From an uncultured Clostridium sp. (GTDB taxonomy: Bacteria; Bacillota; Clostridia; TANB77; CAG-508), in assembly GCA_946008205.1 (NCBI GenBank), contig CAMGAZ010000091.1, forward strand, positions 1 through 6,358: a stretch of 6,358 nucleotides of DNA, given 5' to 3'. Shown here one piece after another: positions 1-6,358 of the stretch. Numbering within the stretch: the first letter of the stretch is position 1; every line of letters starts with the position of its first letter. A program made the translations under genes and the position numbers. The notes below the pieces were generated by a model. That model was not told the DNA's origin. It was given only the letters and a program-made list of their open reading frames with translations, and did no database searches.

Positions 1-43
1 TTCATTAACTCATCTCACTTCCATATTGTAATTTCTCGCACAC

Positions 44-889
44 TTATTTTTCTATTGTTATAATCTTTGTCGCTACTTTCTCTACAAAAGTTGTATCGTG
101 TTCAACAAAGATTAGTGTTGGATTATATTTTAAGATTGAGTCCTCTATTTGTTCTCTTGTTAGTATATCTATATAATTCAATGGCTCGTCCCATATATAA
201 ATATTAGCTTGTTCTGATATACTTTTTGCAATTAAAATTTTCTTTTTCTGTCCTTCGCTCATTTCTTCAATTTTAGTATCAAAATCTAATTTTGAAAATC
301 CCATTTTAGATAACATTGCTTTAAAAATACTTTCATCTATTTTATTATCTTGTGAAAAGTTTTTTAAGTTTCCTTTTAAATAGTCTGTATTCTGTGATAC
401 ATAAGATATTTTTAAGTCATTTGCTATTTTTAATTCTCCGTTATATTGTATCTCTTGACCTAAAATCAATTTTAATATACTTGATTTTCCTATTCCATTT
501 TTTCCAACTATTGCAATTCTATCTCCATTTTCTACTTCAAATGAAACTGGAGAGAATATTATTTTTTCATTGTATTTTATTTGTAAGTTATTTGCTAAAA
601 TCAATGGACTTTTTCTACTTCCTATTGGAATTATTTTTAAACTATCATTTCTATCTATATTTTTTAATAAATTAGTTTTTTCATCTATTGCCTTTTCAAT
701 TCGCCCTTCCATAACTTTTGACTTTTTCATCATTTTAGCAGACTTATGTCCTAGGTAACCTCTGTCTATCTTTGATTCTGAATTGCTTGTTTTATATTTT
801 GACTTTTCAACCTCATTAGACCATTTTGCAGTATTTTTTGAAGCAATTTCAAGTTTATTTATATCTTTTTGTAATTTTTCATTTTGCAT
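44..889 (-). CDS. C-terminal ABC-F fragment (linker and second ATPase domain), probably not translated independently
   Basis: This open stretch begins at an internal Met (codon 214 of the full frame) and carries the lysine-rich linker and the complete second ATPase domain, with Walker A GKNGIGKS, signature MSEGQKKK, Walker B IYIWDEP and switch EHD. Reading upstream in the same frame gives clear ABC-F sequence back to the TAG (GFILVSHDR, then IEIQQGNFSSW), so the ATG near 889 is an internal methionine. The bases before it, ending GAAATA, contain no Shine-Dalgarno. It is best treated as the distal half of the interrupted gene; separate expression would need re-initiation or readthrough. Confidence 0.6.
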   Translation of the reverse strand: MQNEKLQKDINKLEIASKNTAKWSNEVEKSKYKTSNSESKIDRGYLGHKSAKMMKKSKVMEGRIEKAIDEKTNLLKNIDRNDSLKIIPIGSRKSPLILANNLQIKYNEKIIFSPVSFEVENGDRIAIVGKNGIGKSSILKLILGQEIQYNGELKIANDLKISYVSQNTDYLKGNLKNFSQDNKIDESIFKAMLSKMGFSKLDFDTKIEEMSEGQKKKILIAKSISEQANIYIWDEPLNYIDILTREQIEDSILKYNPTLIFVEHDTTFVEKVATKIITIEK

Positions 890-1048
890 TATTTCAAAAT
901 TATCTTGTCTGTCTTTATTTTCTTTCCAAGATGAAAAATTACCCTGCTGTATTTCAATATTAGTGTTATTTATAGAAATAATATGATTTACAACTTTATC
1001 TAAAAAAATTCTATCGTGAGATACTAATATAAAACCTTTTTTGTTTTC

Positions 1049-1051
1049 CTA
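1049..1051 (-). other. In-frame amber (TAG) codon 160 of the ABC-F gene
   Basis: The minus strand reads GTT TAT TAT TAG GAA AAC AAA AAA GGT, so VYY-stop-ENKKG, followed directly and without a frame change by FILVSHDR. The lesion is therefore a substitution, not an indel. It lies between the Walker B/D-loop and the H-switch of ABC1. The other two stops seen in the window are TAA, so a TAG here stands out. Confidence 0.93.
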
Positions 1052-1528
1052 ATAATAAACTAAATAATTTCTTGTTTCTATGTCCAAATGGTTTGTAGGC
1101 TCATCTATAAGCAAGAAATTATTTCCTTTTAAAAATAAGCTAATTAAAAGTATTTTTATTTGTTCTCCACCACTTAATAAATTAAAATTTCTATAAAGAA
1201 TTTCTATATCACTATTTAATAAATTCAATTCTTTTATAATTTCCCAATCCTCAACATTTGGAGCAATTTCATTTACTATCTCTATTGACATTCTATTTTT
1301 ATTAGTTACTTCAAAAGGAAAATAATCAACATCTACACTTTTTGATATTGTTCCTCTATATTCATATTTTCCCTGTAATAGCTTTAAAAATGTAGTTTTT
1401 CCTTTACCATTTCTACCTATTAGTCCTAATTTCCAATCTGTATCTATATTAAATGAAACATTTTCAAATATATTATTAAAACTTCCATCATATCCAAAAG
1501 TCAAATTATTTACACTTATTAAAGACAT
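1049..1528 (-). CDS. N-terminal ABC-F fragment (159 aa) as it would be translated
   Basis: This is the part of the ABC-F gene readable from its own start before the TAG. The start is well supported: ATG at 1526-1528 preceded by GGGAGG, and the protein begins MSLISVNNLTFGYDG, typical of Lsa-type ABC-F proteins. The product would contain Walker A, the LSGGEQ signature, Walker B and the D-loop of the first ATPase domain. It would lack the H-switch histidine, the linker and the whole second domain. ABC-F proteins bind two ATP between two domains, so this fragment is not expected to protect ribosomes (inference from the family). Confidence 0.7.
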   Translation of the reverse strand: MSLISVNNLTFGYDGSFNNIFENVSFNIDTDWKLGLIGRNGKGKTTFLKLLQGKYEYRGTISKSVDVDYFPFEVTNKNRMSIEIVNEIAPNVEDWEIIKELNLLNSDIEILYRNFNLLSGGEQIKILLISLFLKGNNFLLIDEPTNHLDIETRNYLVYY

Positions 1529-1532
1529 TGTT

Positions 1533-1538
1533 CCTCCC
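1533..1538 (-). promoter_or_regulatory. Shine-Dalgarno of the ABC-F gene
   Basis: GGGAGG lies four bases (AACA) upstream of ATG 1526-1528. It is the strongest ribosome-binding match near any candidate start on this strand and fixes the start. The spacing is slightly short but usual for Firmicutes. Confidence 0.85.
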
Positions 1539-1545
1539 TACAAAT

Positions 1546-1557
1546 TACTATATAGTA
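1546..1557 (-). promoter_or_regulatory. 12-bp perfect palindrome at the transcription start, possible second operator
   Basis: TACTATATAGTA reads identically on both strands. It begins at the last base of the -10 hexamer and spans the predicted start near 1550. Position and symmetry suit a repressor site, but short AT-rich palindromes arise by chance in such DNA, so support is weaker than for the neighbouring 26-bp repeat. Confidence 0.35.
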
Positions 1558-1585
1558 TTATATTCAGTATATTGATATTTGTCAA
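1557..1585 (-). promoter_or_regulatory. Perfect consensus sigma-A promoter of the ABC-F gene
   Basis: On the minus strand TTGACA (1580-1585) is followed after exactly 17 bases by TATAAT (1557-1562), matching the vegetative consensus at all 12 positions. Transcription would begin near 1550, giving a leader of about 20 nt before the ATG at 1528. That is too short for the uORF-type attenuators known upstream of many ABC-F and Erm resistance genes. Control is more likely at initiation, given the overlapping inverted repeats. The promoter gives the gene transcription independent of the upstream helicase. Confidence 0.85.
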
Positions 1586-1591
1586 TATACT
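1566..1591 (-). promoter_or_regulatory. 26-bp inverted repeat over the -35 element, candidate repressor operator
   Basis: Two perfect 10-bp arms, AGTATATTGA and TCAATATACT, are separated by CAAATA. The left arm contains the first four bases of TTGACA and the right arm lies in the spacer, so a dimeric regulator bound here would cover the -35 and block polymerase. Size and geometry fit a TetR- or MarR-like operator. MerR-type control is less likely because the spacer is 17 rather than 19 bp. No regulator gene lies in the window. RNA read through this site could also form a hairpin, but no U-tract follows, so it is not a terminator. Confidence 0.6.
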
Positions 1592-1651
1592 TTATTAAAA
1601 TTTTAAAAATTATTTTTGAGAGTGAAAGATAAATTACTATTTGATGAAATC

Positions 1652-1660
1652 ATTATAGCA
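1652..1660 (-). promoter_or_regulatory. Candidate extended -10 promoter just after the helicase stop
   Basis: TGCTATAAT is a perfect extended -10 (TG-N-TATAAT) 14 bases past the helicase TAA. The region 16-18 bases upstream (ATGTTA or TGTTAA, overlapping the stop codon) is a poor -35, which extended -10 promoters tolerate. If active it would add a leader of about 115 nt to the ABC-F transcript, running through the inverted repeats. Chance occurrence in AT-rich DNA is a real alternative. Confidence 0.35.
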
Positions 1661-1674
1661 TAAATTTAATTTTT

Positions 1675-4600
1675 TTAACATCTTTCTGGAGAATTTTTAT
1701 CAGGAGATTTATCTTGTTTTTCTTCTTTTTCATCTCCCAACATTTCATGTTCATTTTCATTTATTTTTAATTCTGCATTTATTTCTTCTAGTTTTCGTAA
1801 CTTTTCTTGTAACTCTTGTTCTTTAGGAAATTCCTTTTGAGATTCTTGTTTCGCATTTTCTAATTGAAAATATGTATTATCTAATAAATCTCTTTCGTGA
1901 GGAATATCTTTTGCAATATTCTCTAAACAATTATTTATTCTTGTTATATTTCCTAAACTATCTACTCCTAAATCAATAGAATAACTAAATTTATTTTTTA
2001 GTTTTAATCTAACATTTCTAGTTATTGAATCAAAACTAATCTCCATTGTAAAGCCTCTATATTCTCCAATTTCTCGTGTTTCCATACTTTTTAAATCATT
2101 TATACTTTGCAATAATCTCTTTCCTGCCTCTTGTTTTTCAGTATAAGTTATTCCATTTATTTTCATAGGAGAAAAACCATCTGCATTTGGTCTAGTGTAT
2201 TCTTGTAATTTAATAGTATCTTCTTCCATTGCTCCAATTTTATTATTAAGTCTTGCTATTTCTTCTGGAAAATACTTTATAATTTTATCTTGCAATGAAT
2301 ATTTTTGATTCATAAATTCTTGTTTTAATAATCTTAATTTTGCTACATCAGTATCTAACGAGGTTTTTTCTAATATTTTAGGATTTCCTGTTGCTAATGC
2401 TTTTATTTCTCCATAAGTAAGTGCTTTGTCATCAATATCTTCCATTGTTCTTGCAGGAGTCTTTGATGTCATTATTTGAGAAATGAATTTTTGCTTTTGC
2501 TCTACTAATTGATACATATAACTATCAAATGTCTTTTCAGTAACATAAGAATATACATATACTTTTTTGTTTTCATTCCCCTGTCTAATCATTCTTCCAT
2601 TTCGTTGAGTCAAATCAGAAGGTTTCCATGCACAATCTAAATGATGAGTTGCAATTAACTTATCTTGAACATTAGTACCTGCACCCATTTTTTGAGTTGA
2701 ACCCATTAACACTCTAACTTGTCCTTTTCTTACTTTACTAAATAATTCTTTCTTTTTAACCTCATTATCTGCCTCATGAATAAAAGCTATTTCATCAGGT
2801 GGAATACCTTTTTGAATTAGCTTTTTCTTTAATTCATTATATACATCTGTAAATTCTTCTTTTTCATATCCTTTCAAGTCTTTTGGAGTTGATAAATCAC
2901 AGAATACAAGTTGTGTTGATTTCTTATCACTATTTTCATTCCATATTCTATAAACATTTTCTGCACATGAATTTACTTTACTACTTTCTGAATCTGGTAA
3001 TAAAGGATTCATAAGTCGTTGGTCTAGTGCAAGTTTTCTACCCTCATTTGTAATTTTAAGCATATTATCTTCTGTTGCATCAACTGTTCCTGACCTTATT
3101 TTCTCTGCTCTTTCTCCTAAAGCCTTTACCATTTCTTGTTGTATTTCACTAGGTTTTACTACTACATTTATATTTTCAAATTCTGGTGTTGGTAAATTTA
3201 ATGTTTCAGCAGTTTGAATATCTGCTACTTCTTTAAACATAGACATTAACTCTGGTAAATTATGAAATTTAGCAAATCTTGTTTTTGCCCTATATCCTGT
3301 ACCCTCTGGTGCAAGTTCTATTGCAGTTACTGTTTCTCCAAATGTACTTGCCCAATTATCAAAATGTTCTAAACTATTTCCTTTTAATCCAGAATATTGT
3401 AAATATCTTTGCATTGTATAAAGTTCTGCCATTGAATTACTTACTGGTGTTCCAGTAGCAAATACAGAACCTTTGCCTCCTGTAATTTCATCTAAATATC
3501 TACATTTCATAAAAAGGTCGGAAGATTTTTGTGCTTCAGTTTGTGCTATTCCACCTACATTACGCATTTTCGTATATAAAAACAAATTCTTATAATTATG
3601 AGCTTCATCAACAAATAATTTATCTACACCTAATTCTTCAAATGTTACAACATCATCTTTTCTTTCTTCCTTATGTAATTTCTCTAATCTAGTTTCTAAT
3701 GATTTTCTTGTTTTCTCCATTTGTTTAATAGTATAGTTTTCTCCTCTGTTTGATTTTTCAGAGGCAATTCCTTTTGTAATATCACTTATTTGTTCTTCTA
3801 ATAATGCAATTTGTCTTTCTATTGACATTGGTATTCTTTCAAATTGTGAATGTCCAATAATTACTGCATCAAATTCTCCTGTTGCTATCCTACTACAAAA
3901 TTTCTTTCTATTTTTGGTTTCAAAGTCTTTTTTAGTAGCAACTAAAATATTGGCACTTGGATAAAGTTGCAAAAACTCACTTGCAAACTGCTCTATAATA
4001 TGATTTGGAACTACAAATAAAGACTTATTACATAAGCCTAAACGCTTACTTTCCATTGCAGCTGCAACCATCTCAAAAGTCTTTCCTGCACCTACTTCAT
4101 GTGCTAATAATGTGTTATTACCATATAAAACATGTGCTACTGCATTAAGTTGATGTGTCCTTAATTTTATCTCTGGATTCATTCCTACAAAACCTATATG
4201 AGAGCCATCATATTCTCTTGGTCTTATGCAATTAAATTTATCATTATAAAGTCTTACTAAATGATTTCTTCTTTCTGGATCTTCCCATACCCAATTTAAG
4301 AATGCTTCTTTTATTGCGTCTTGTTTACTACAAGCTATTGCAGTTTCTTTTCTGTTTAATACTCTTTGCTTTCTTCCCTCGTCATCTATAAATGTATCAA
4401 ATATTTTTACATCTTTTAGATTAAGTGTCTGTTCTATTATTTTATATGCATTTATTCTTGATGTACCATAAGTTGTATATGCTTTTACATTGTTTCTATC
4501 ATTACTTTTTCCATCAATATACCATTCAGCAGTTATATTAGAATATTTAACATGAATATCCCATCTGTTATAACTTGGTGTATCTAATAATTCAAAAATA

Positions 4601-6358
4601 AACTTTCTAATGATTTCTGGAGGTATCCATGTTGAGCCTAACTTAATTCCAATTTCACTTGCAGTAAGGTCTTTTGGAATAACCTCTTTTAATTTTTCAA
4701 CATTTATATTAAAACTAGAATCTTCTTTTGCAAATTGTTCTGCAACTTTTAGTTTTTCTCTAACATTACCAGATAAATATTCATCAGCAGTTACCCAATT
4801 ATCAGAATTTTCATAATCAGGTACTCTAAAAATAACACCCTCTAAACTACTTATTATTTCTTCTTTATCTATATTGCATAATTGTTGCATATAATCTAAA
4901 TCAACTTTTGCCTTATCTTGTATAGATAAAATCAAAGCCTCATCTGGAGTATCTACTTGTAATACTTTCTTTTTAGCTTTTATAGTTCTTTTGCTAAATA
5001 TATCAGCTTTTCCTACAAAATTACCCTCTCCATCTATCTTTTCAAGTGAGCATAATAAGAAATAACTACTATCATTAGAAAATGCTGTTTCATTTGCTCT
5101 TGAATTTATTAAGCCATATTCTTTTGTAAATCTATCATATAATTCATTTAATTTTGCTTGTGCAATATGAATTTCCTCATCTGAATAATCTTCCATTTGA
5201 AAATCAATTAATTCTCTTACCTGTTCTCTTAACAAAATTAAACCTTTTATTCTATTTTGTGCCGTTAAAGGTAACTCATCTTGTAATATCATTTTTGAAT
5301 TTTCTCTAAAATACAATTTATCATCTACTATTGCATAAGAATAATTCTTAACAGTTGGAATTGCAGGTATTGATGTGTCTTCTTGTTCAATTTCATTTTC
5401 AATACTATTATTCTGTAATTCTCCATGTATATTAGTTATCGCATAATTTAATTGTTCTTCTAAATTTGTGTCTTCTTCTGCTTTACAAGTTGAATCATAG
5501 CCATAAGCAGTAGATACCATTTCCATTTTTCCTAATATCATATCTGGATTATCTACAAAATATTTATTCATTGTAATATTGTTTTCATCTCTATCAAGAT
5601 ATACCCAATCTGGCATTATATCGGTCAAATTTTCTCTTTTTTGTAAGAAGATAATATCTGATGTTACTTTTGTTCCTGCATTCTTTGTAAAAGTATTATC
5701 TGGTAATCTAATAGCACCTAAAAGGTCTGCTCTTTGTGCTAAATACTTTCTAACCTCTGGACTTGCTTTATCCATTGTTCCTTTTGAAGTAATAAATGCA
5801 ATTACTCCTCCTGGTCTAACTTTATCTAAAGTTTTAGCAAAGAAATAATCGTGTATTAGAAAATTATTTTTATCATATCTTTTATCATTAACTTTGAAAT
5901 CTCCAAATGGCACATTTCCTATTGCTATATCAAAAAACGAGTCTGGTAAATCTGCTTTTTCATAACCTTGAACTTTAATATTTGCTTTTTGATATAATTG
6001 TTTTGCTATCTTACCACTTATGGAATCAAGTTCTACTCCATATAGTTTTGAGCTTTGCATTTCTTGTGGCAACATTCCTAAAAAATTTCCTGTACCACAA
6101 CTTGGTTCAAGAATATTTGCTTGTTCAACACCCATGCTTTTTAGAGTGTCATATATTGCATTTATAACTACTGGTGGTGTATAAAAAGCAGTTAAAGTAG
6201 AAGCTCTTGCAGACTTATATTCTTCATCTGTAAGAATTTCTTTTAATTCGTTATATTCTTCGCTCCAATTATCTTTACTTTCATCAAACACATCTGGAAG
6301 TCCACCCCAACCGACATATTTCGACAAAATATTCTGTTCTTCAGAATTTGCTAATCTA
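1675..6358 (-). CDS. DNA methyltransferase-SNF2/DEAH helicase fusion of a mobile element (5' end outside window)
   Basis: Giant polyvalent protein of the kind carried by ICEs and some phages; at least 1,560 codons are visible, ending in TAA at 1675-1677. Residues are counted from the Leu (TTG) codon at 6327. That TTG is not a start: the frame stays open to the edge, reading RLANSEEQNI before the family motif LSKYVGWGG, and no Shine-Dalgarno precedes it. Residues about 44-232 form an N6-adenine-type methyltransferase: TAFYTPP (46-52), SAM-binding motif I EPSCGTGNF (74-82) and a catalytic-type NVPF (138-141). A less defined region follows, with an acidic linker near 275-320. The helicase has Walker A GAGKT (746-750), a coiled-coil insert (about 835-895), DEAH (907-910), ATGTPVSNS (957-965), GSTQKMGAGTN (about 1208-1218) and QRNGRMIRQG (1241-1250). 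The C-terminus is coiled-coil and ends in a charged tail. Its role is probably element DNA protection or processing in the cytoplasm, as for P1 DarB (inference). The domain calls are firm; the biological role is not. Confidence 0.93.
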   Translation of the reverse strand, partial: RLANSEEQNILSKYVGWGGLPDVFDESKDNWSEEYNELKEILTDEEYKSARASTLTAFYTPPVVINAIYDTLKSMGVEQANILEPSCGTGNFLGMLPQEMQSSKLYGVELDSISGKIAKQLYQKANIKVQGYEKADLPDSFFDIAIGNVPFGDFKVNDKRYDKNNFLIHDYFFAKTLDKVRPGGVIAFITSKGTMDKASPEVRKYLAQRADLLGAIRLPDNTFTKNAGTKVTSDIIFLQKRENLTDIMPDWVYLDRDENNITMNKYFVDNPDMILGKMEMVSTAYGYDSTCKAEEDTNLEEQLNYAITNIHGELQNNSIENEIEQEDTSIPAIPTVKNYSYAIVDDKLYFRENSKMILQDELPLTAQNRIKGLILLREQVRELIDFQMEDYSDEEIHIAQAKLNELYDRFTKEYGLINSRANETAFSNDSSYFLLCSLEKIDGEGNFVGKADIFSKRTIKAKKKVLQVDTPDEALILSIQDKAKVDLDYMQQLCNIDKEEIISSLEGVIFRVPDYENSDNWVTADEYLSGNVREKLKVAEQFAKEDSSFNINVEKLKEVIPKDLTASEIGIKLGSTWIPPEIIRKFIFELLDTPSYNRWDIHVKYSNITAEWYIDGKSNDRNNVKAYTTYGTSRINAYKIIEQTLNLKDVKIFDTFIDDEGRKQRVLNRKETAIACSKQDAIKEAFLNWVWEDPERRNHLVRLYNDKFNCIRPREYDGSHIGFVGMNPEIKLRTHQLNAVAHVLYGNNTLLAHEVGAGKTFEMVAAAMESKRLGLCNKSLFVVPNHIIEQFASEFLQLYPSANILVATKKDFETKNRKKFCSRIATGEFDAVIIGHSQFERIPMSIERQIALLEEQISDITKGIASEKSNRGENYTIKQMEKTRKSLETRLEKLHKEERKDDVVTFEELGVDKLFVDEAHNYKNLFLYTKMRNVGGIAQTEAQKSSDLFMKCRYLDEITGGKGSVFATGTPVSNSMAELYTMQRYLQYSGLKGNSLEHFDNWASTFGETVTAIELAPEGTGYRAKTRFAKFHNLPELMSMFKEVADIQTAETLNLPTPEFENINVVVKPSEIQQEMVKALGERAEKIRSGTVDATEDNMLKITNEGRKLALDQRLMNPLLPDSESSKVNSCAENVYRIWNENSDKKSTQLVFCDLSTPKDLKGYEKEEFTDVYNELKKKLIQKGIPPDEIAFIHEADNEVKKKELFSKVRKGQVRVLMGSTQKMGAGTNVQDKLIATHHLDCAWKPSDLTQRNGRMIRQGNENKKVYVYSYVTEKTFDSYMYQLVEQKQKFISQIMTSKTPARTMEDIDDKALTYGEIKALATGNPKILEKTSLDTDVAKLRLLKQEFMNQKYSLQDKIIKYFPEEIARLNNKIGAMEEDTIKLQEYTRPNADGFSPMKINGITYTEKQEAGKRLLQSINDLKSMETREIGEYRGFTMEISFDSITRNVRLKLKNKFSYSIDLGVDSLGNITRINNCLENIAKDIPHERDLLDNTYFQLENAKQESQKEFPKEQELQEKLRKLEEINAELKINENEHEMLGDEKEEKQDKSPDKNSPERC

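Larger units (their letters stand above)
44..1528 (-). pseudogene. Lsa-type ABC-F ribosomal protection protein, interrupted by one in-frame TAG
   Basis: Cytoplasmic ABC-F ATPases of the Lsa/CplR group bind the ribosome and displace lincosamides, streptogramin A and pleuromutilins; they have no membrane domain. From ATG at 1526-1528 to TAA at 44-46 there are 495 codons in one unbroken frame except TAG at codon 160 (1049-1051). ABC1 has Walker A GRNGKGKT (38-45), signature LSGGEQ (118-123), Walker B FLLIDEP (138-144), D-loop NHLD (146-149) and, after the TAG, H-switch SHDR (170-173). The charged inter-domain linker (about 205-305, with RGYLGHKSAKMMKKSK) would hold the antibiotic-resistance loop. 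ABC2 has Walker A GKNGIGKS (342-349), signature MSEGQ (423-427), Walker B IYIWDEP (443-449) and EHD (476-478). The total length equals that of intact Lsa proteins as I recall them (about 490-500 aa). The TAG sits where homologues, from memory, carry Leu in a YL..KKGF stretch, so TTG to TAG is the simplest origin. A sequencing error, suppression or readthrough are alternatives. The exact Lsa subtype cannot be assigned by eye. Confidence 0.88.

Noticed and set aside
1..43. Possible start of a further minus-strand gene (ATG at 3-5 after GTGAG)
   Set aside because: Only one codon and a fraction are visible and the ribosome-binding match is weak. No terminator hairpin is visible in these 43 bases either, so nothing can be called.
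352..986. Three plus-strand open frames of 62-107 codons over the ABC-F gene
   Set aside because: They are Phe/Leu/Ser-rich mirror translations of lysine-rich minus-strand coding sequence, overlap each other, and have no convincing Shine-Dalgarno.
1030..1048. A-rich run just after the TAG (AAAACAAAAAAGG) as a programmed frameshift site
   Set aside because: The stop is upstream of the run, and the frame is the same before and after it, so no frameshift is needed to join the two halves.
1049..1051. Genome-wide TAG reassignment as the explanation for the ABC-F interruption
   Set aside because: The 1,560-codon neighbouring frame uses no internal TAG and both natural gene ends use TAA, so there is no positive sign of recoding. 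It cannot be excluded from one window.
1566..1591. The inverted repeat as a rho-independent terminator for the helicase gene
   Set aside because: The stem is AT-rich and is followed by GAATATAAT rather than a U-tract; its overlap with the -35 is better explained as an operator.
1572..1601. Plus-strand promoter-like pair TTGATA-18-TAAAAT
   Set aside because: It arises from the symmetry of the inverted repeat, matches the consensus less well than the minus-strand promoter and leads into no plus-strand gene, only antisense to the helicase end.
4610..6167. Plus-strand open frames of 61-89 codons inside the helicase-methyltransferase gene
   Set aside because: They are antisense shadows of a strongly conserved minus-strand protein, without family motifs or start signals.

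Overview
The window is AT-rich on both strands and all recognisable coding sequence lies on the minus strand. Codon choice (A/T-ending codons, TAA stops), a GGGAGG-type Shine-Dalgarno and the protein families present point to a low-GC Firmicute, most likely a Clostridia-type gut or host-associated bacterium. I cannot name a species. The content looks like part of an integrative conjugative element (ICE, Tn1549/CTn-like) or a related large mobile element, carrying an antibiotic-resistance-type gene as probable cargo.

Region by region, in the direction of transcription (right to left): (1) from the right edge to 1675 runs one very large open frame of at least 1,560 codons. It encodes a fusion of an N6-adenine-type DNA methyltransferase and an SF2/SNF2-like DEAH helicase, the type of giant polyvalent protein carried by conjugative elements and some phages. 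It is open through the right edge, so its N-terminus lies outside the window. (2) A gap of about 146 bp (1529-1674) is dense in regulatory signals: a candidate extended -10 promoter just after the helicase stop, then a perfect consensus sigma-A-type promoter (TTGACA-17-TATAAT). A 26-bp inverted repeat covers the -35 and most of the spacer, a 12-bp perfect palindrome starts at the last base of the -10, and a strong Shine-Dalgarno follows. (3) From 1528 to 44 lies an Lsa-type ABC-F ribosomal protection gene, the family that gives lincosamide, streptogramin A and pleuromutilin resistance. It has full family length (495 codons with its stop) and stays in one frame, but codon 160 is an in-frame TAG, so it appears as two ORFs. 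(4) The last 43 bases hold no supportable gene.

The helicase-methyltransferase probably serves the mobile element (DNA maintenance, protection or anti-restriction, by analogy with phage P1 DarB). The ABC-F gene, with its own promoter and probable operator, looks like separately controlled cargo. The two most notable points are the single amber codon in an otherwise intact resistance-type gene and the operator-like symmetry built around its promoter. I see no CRISPR array, tRNA, rRNA, insertion sequence or attachment site, and no clearly new multi-gene system.
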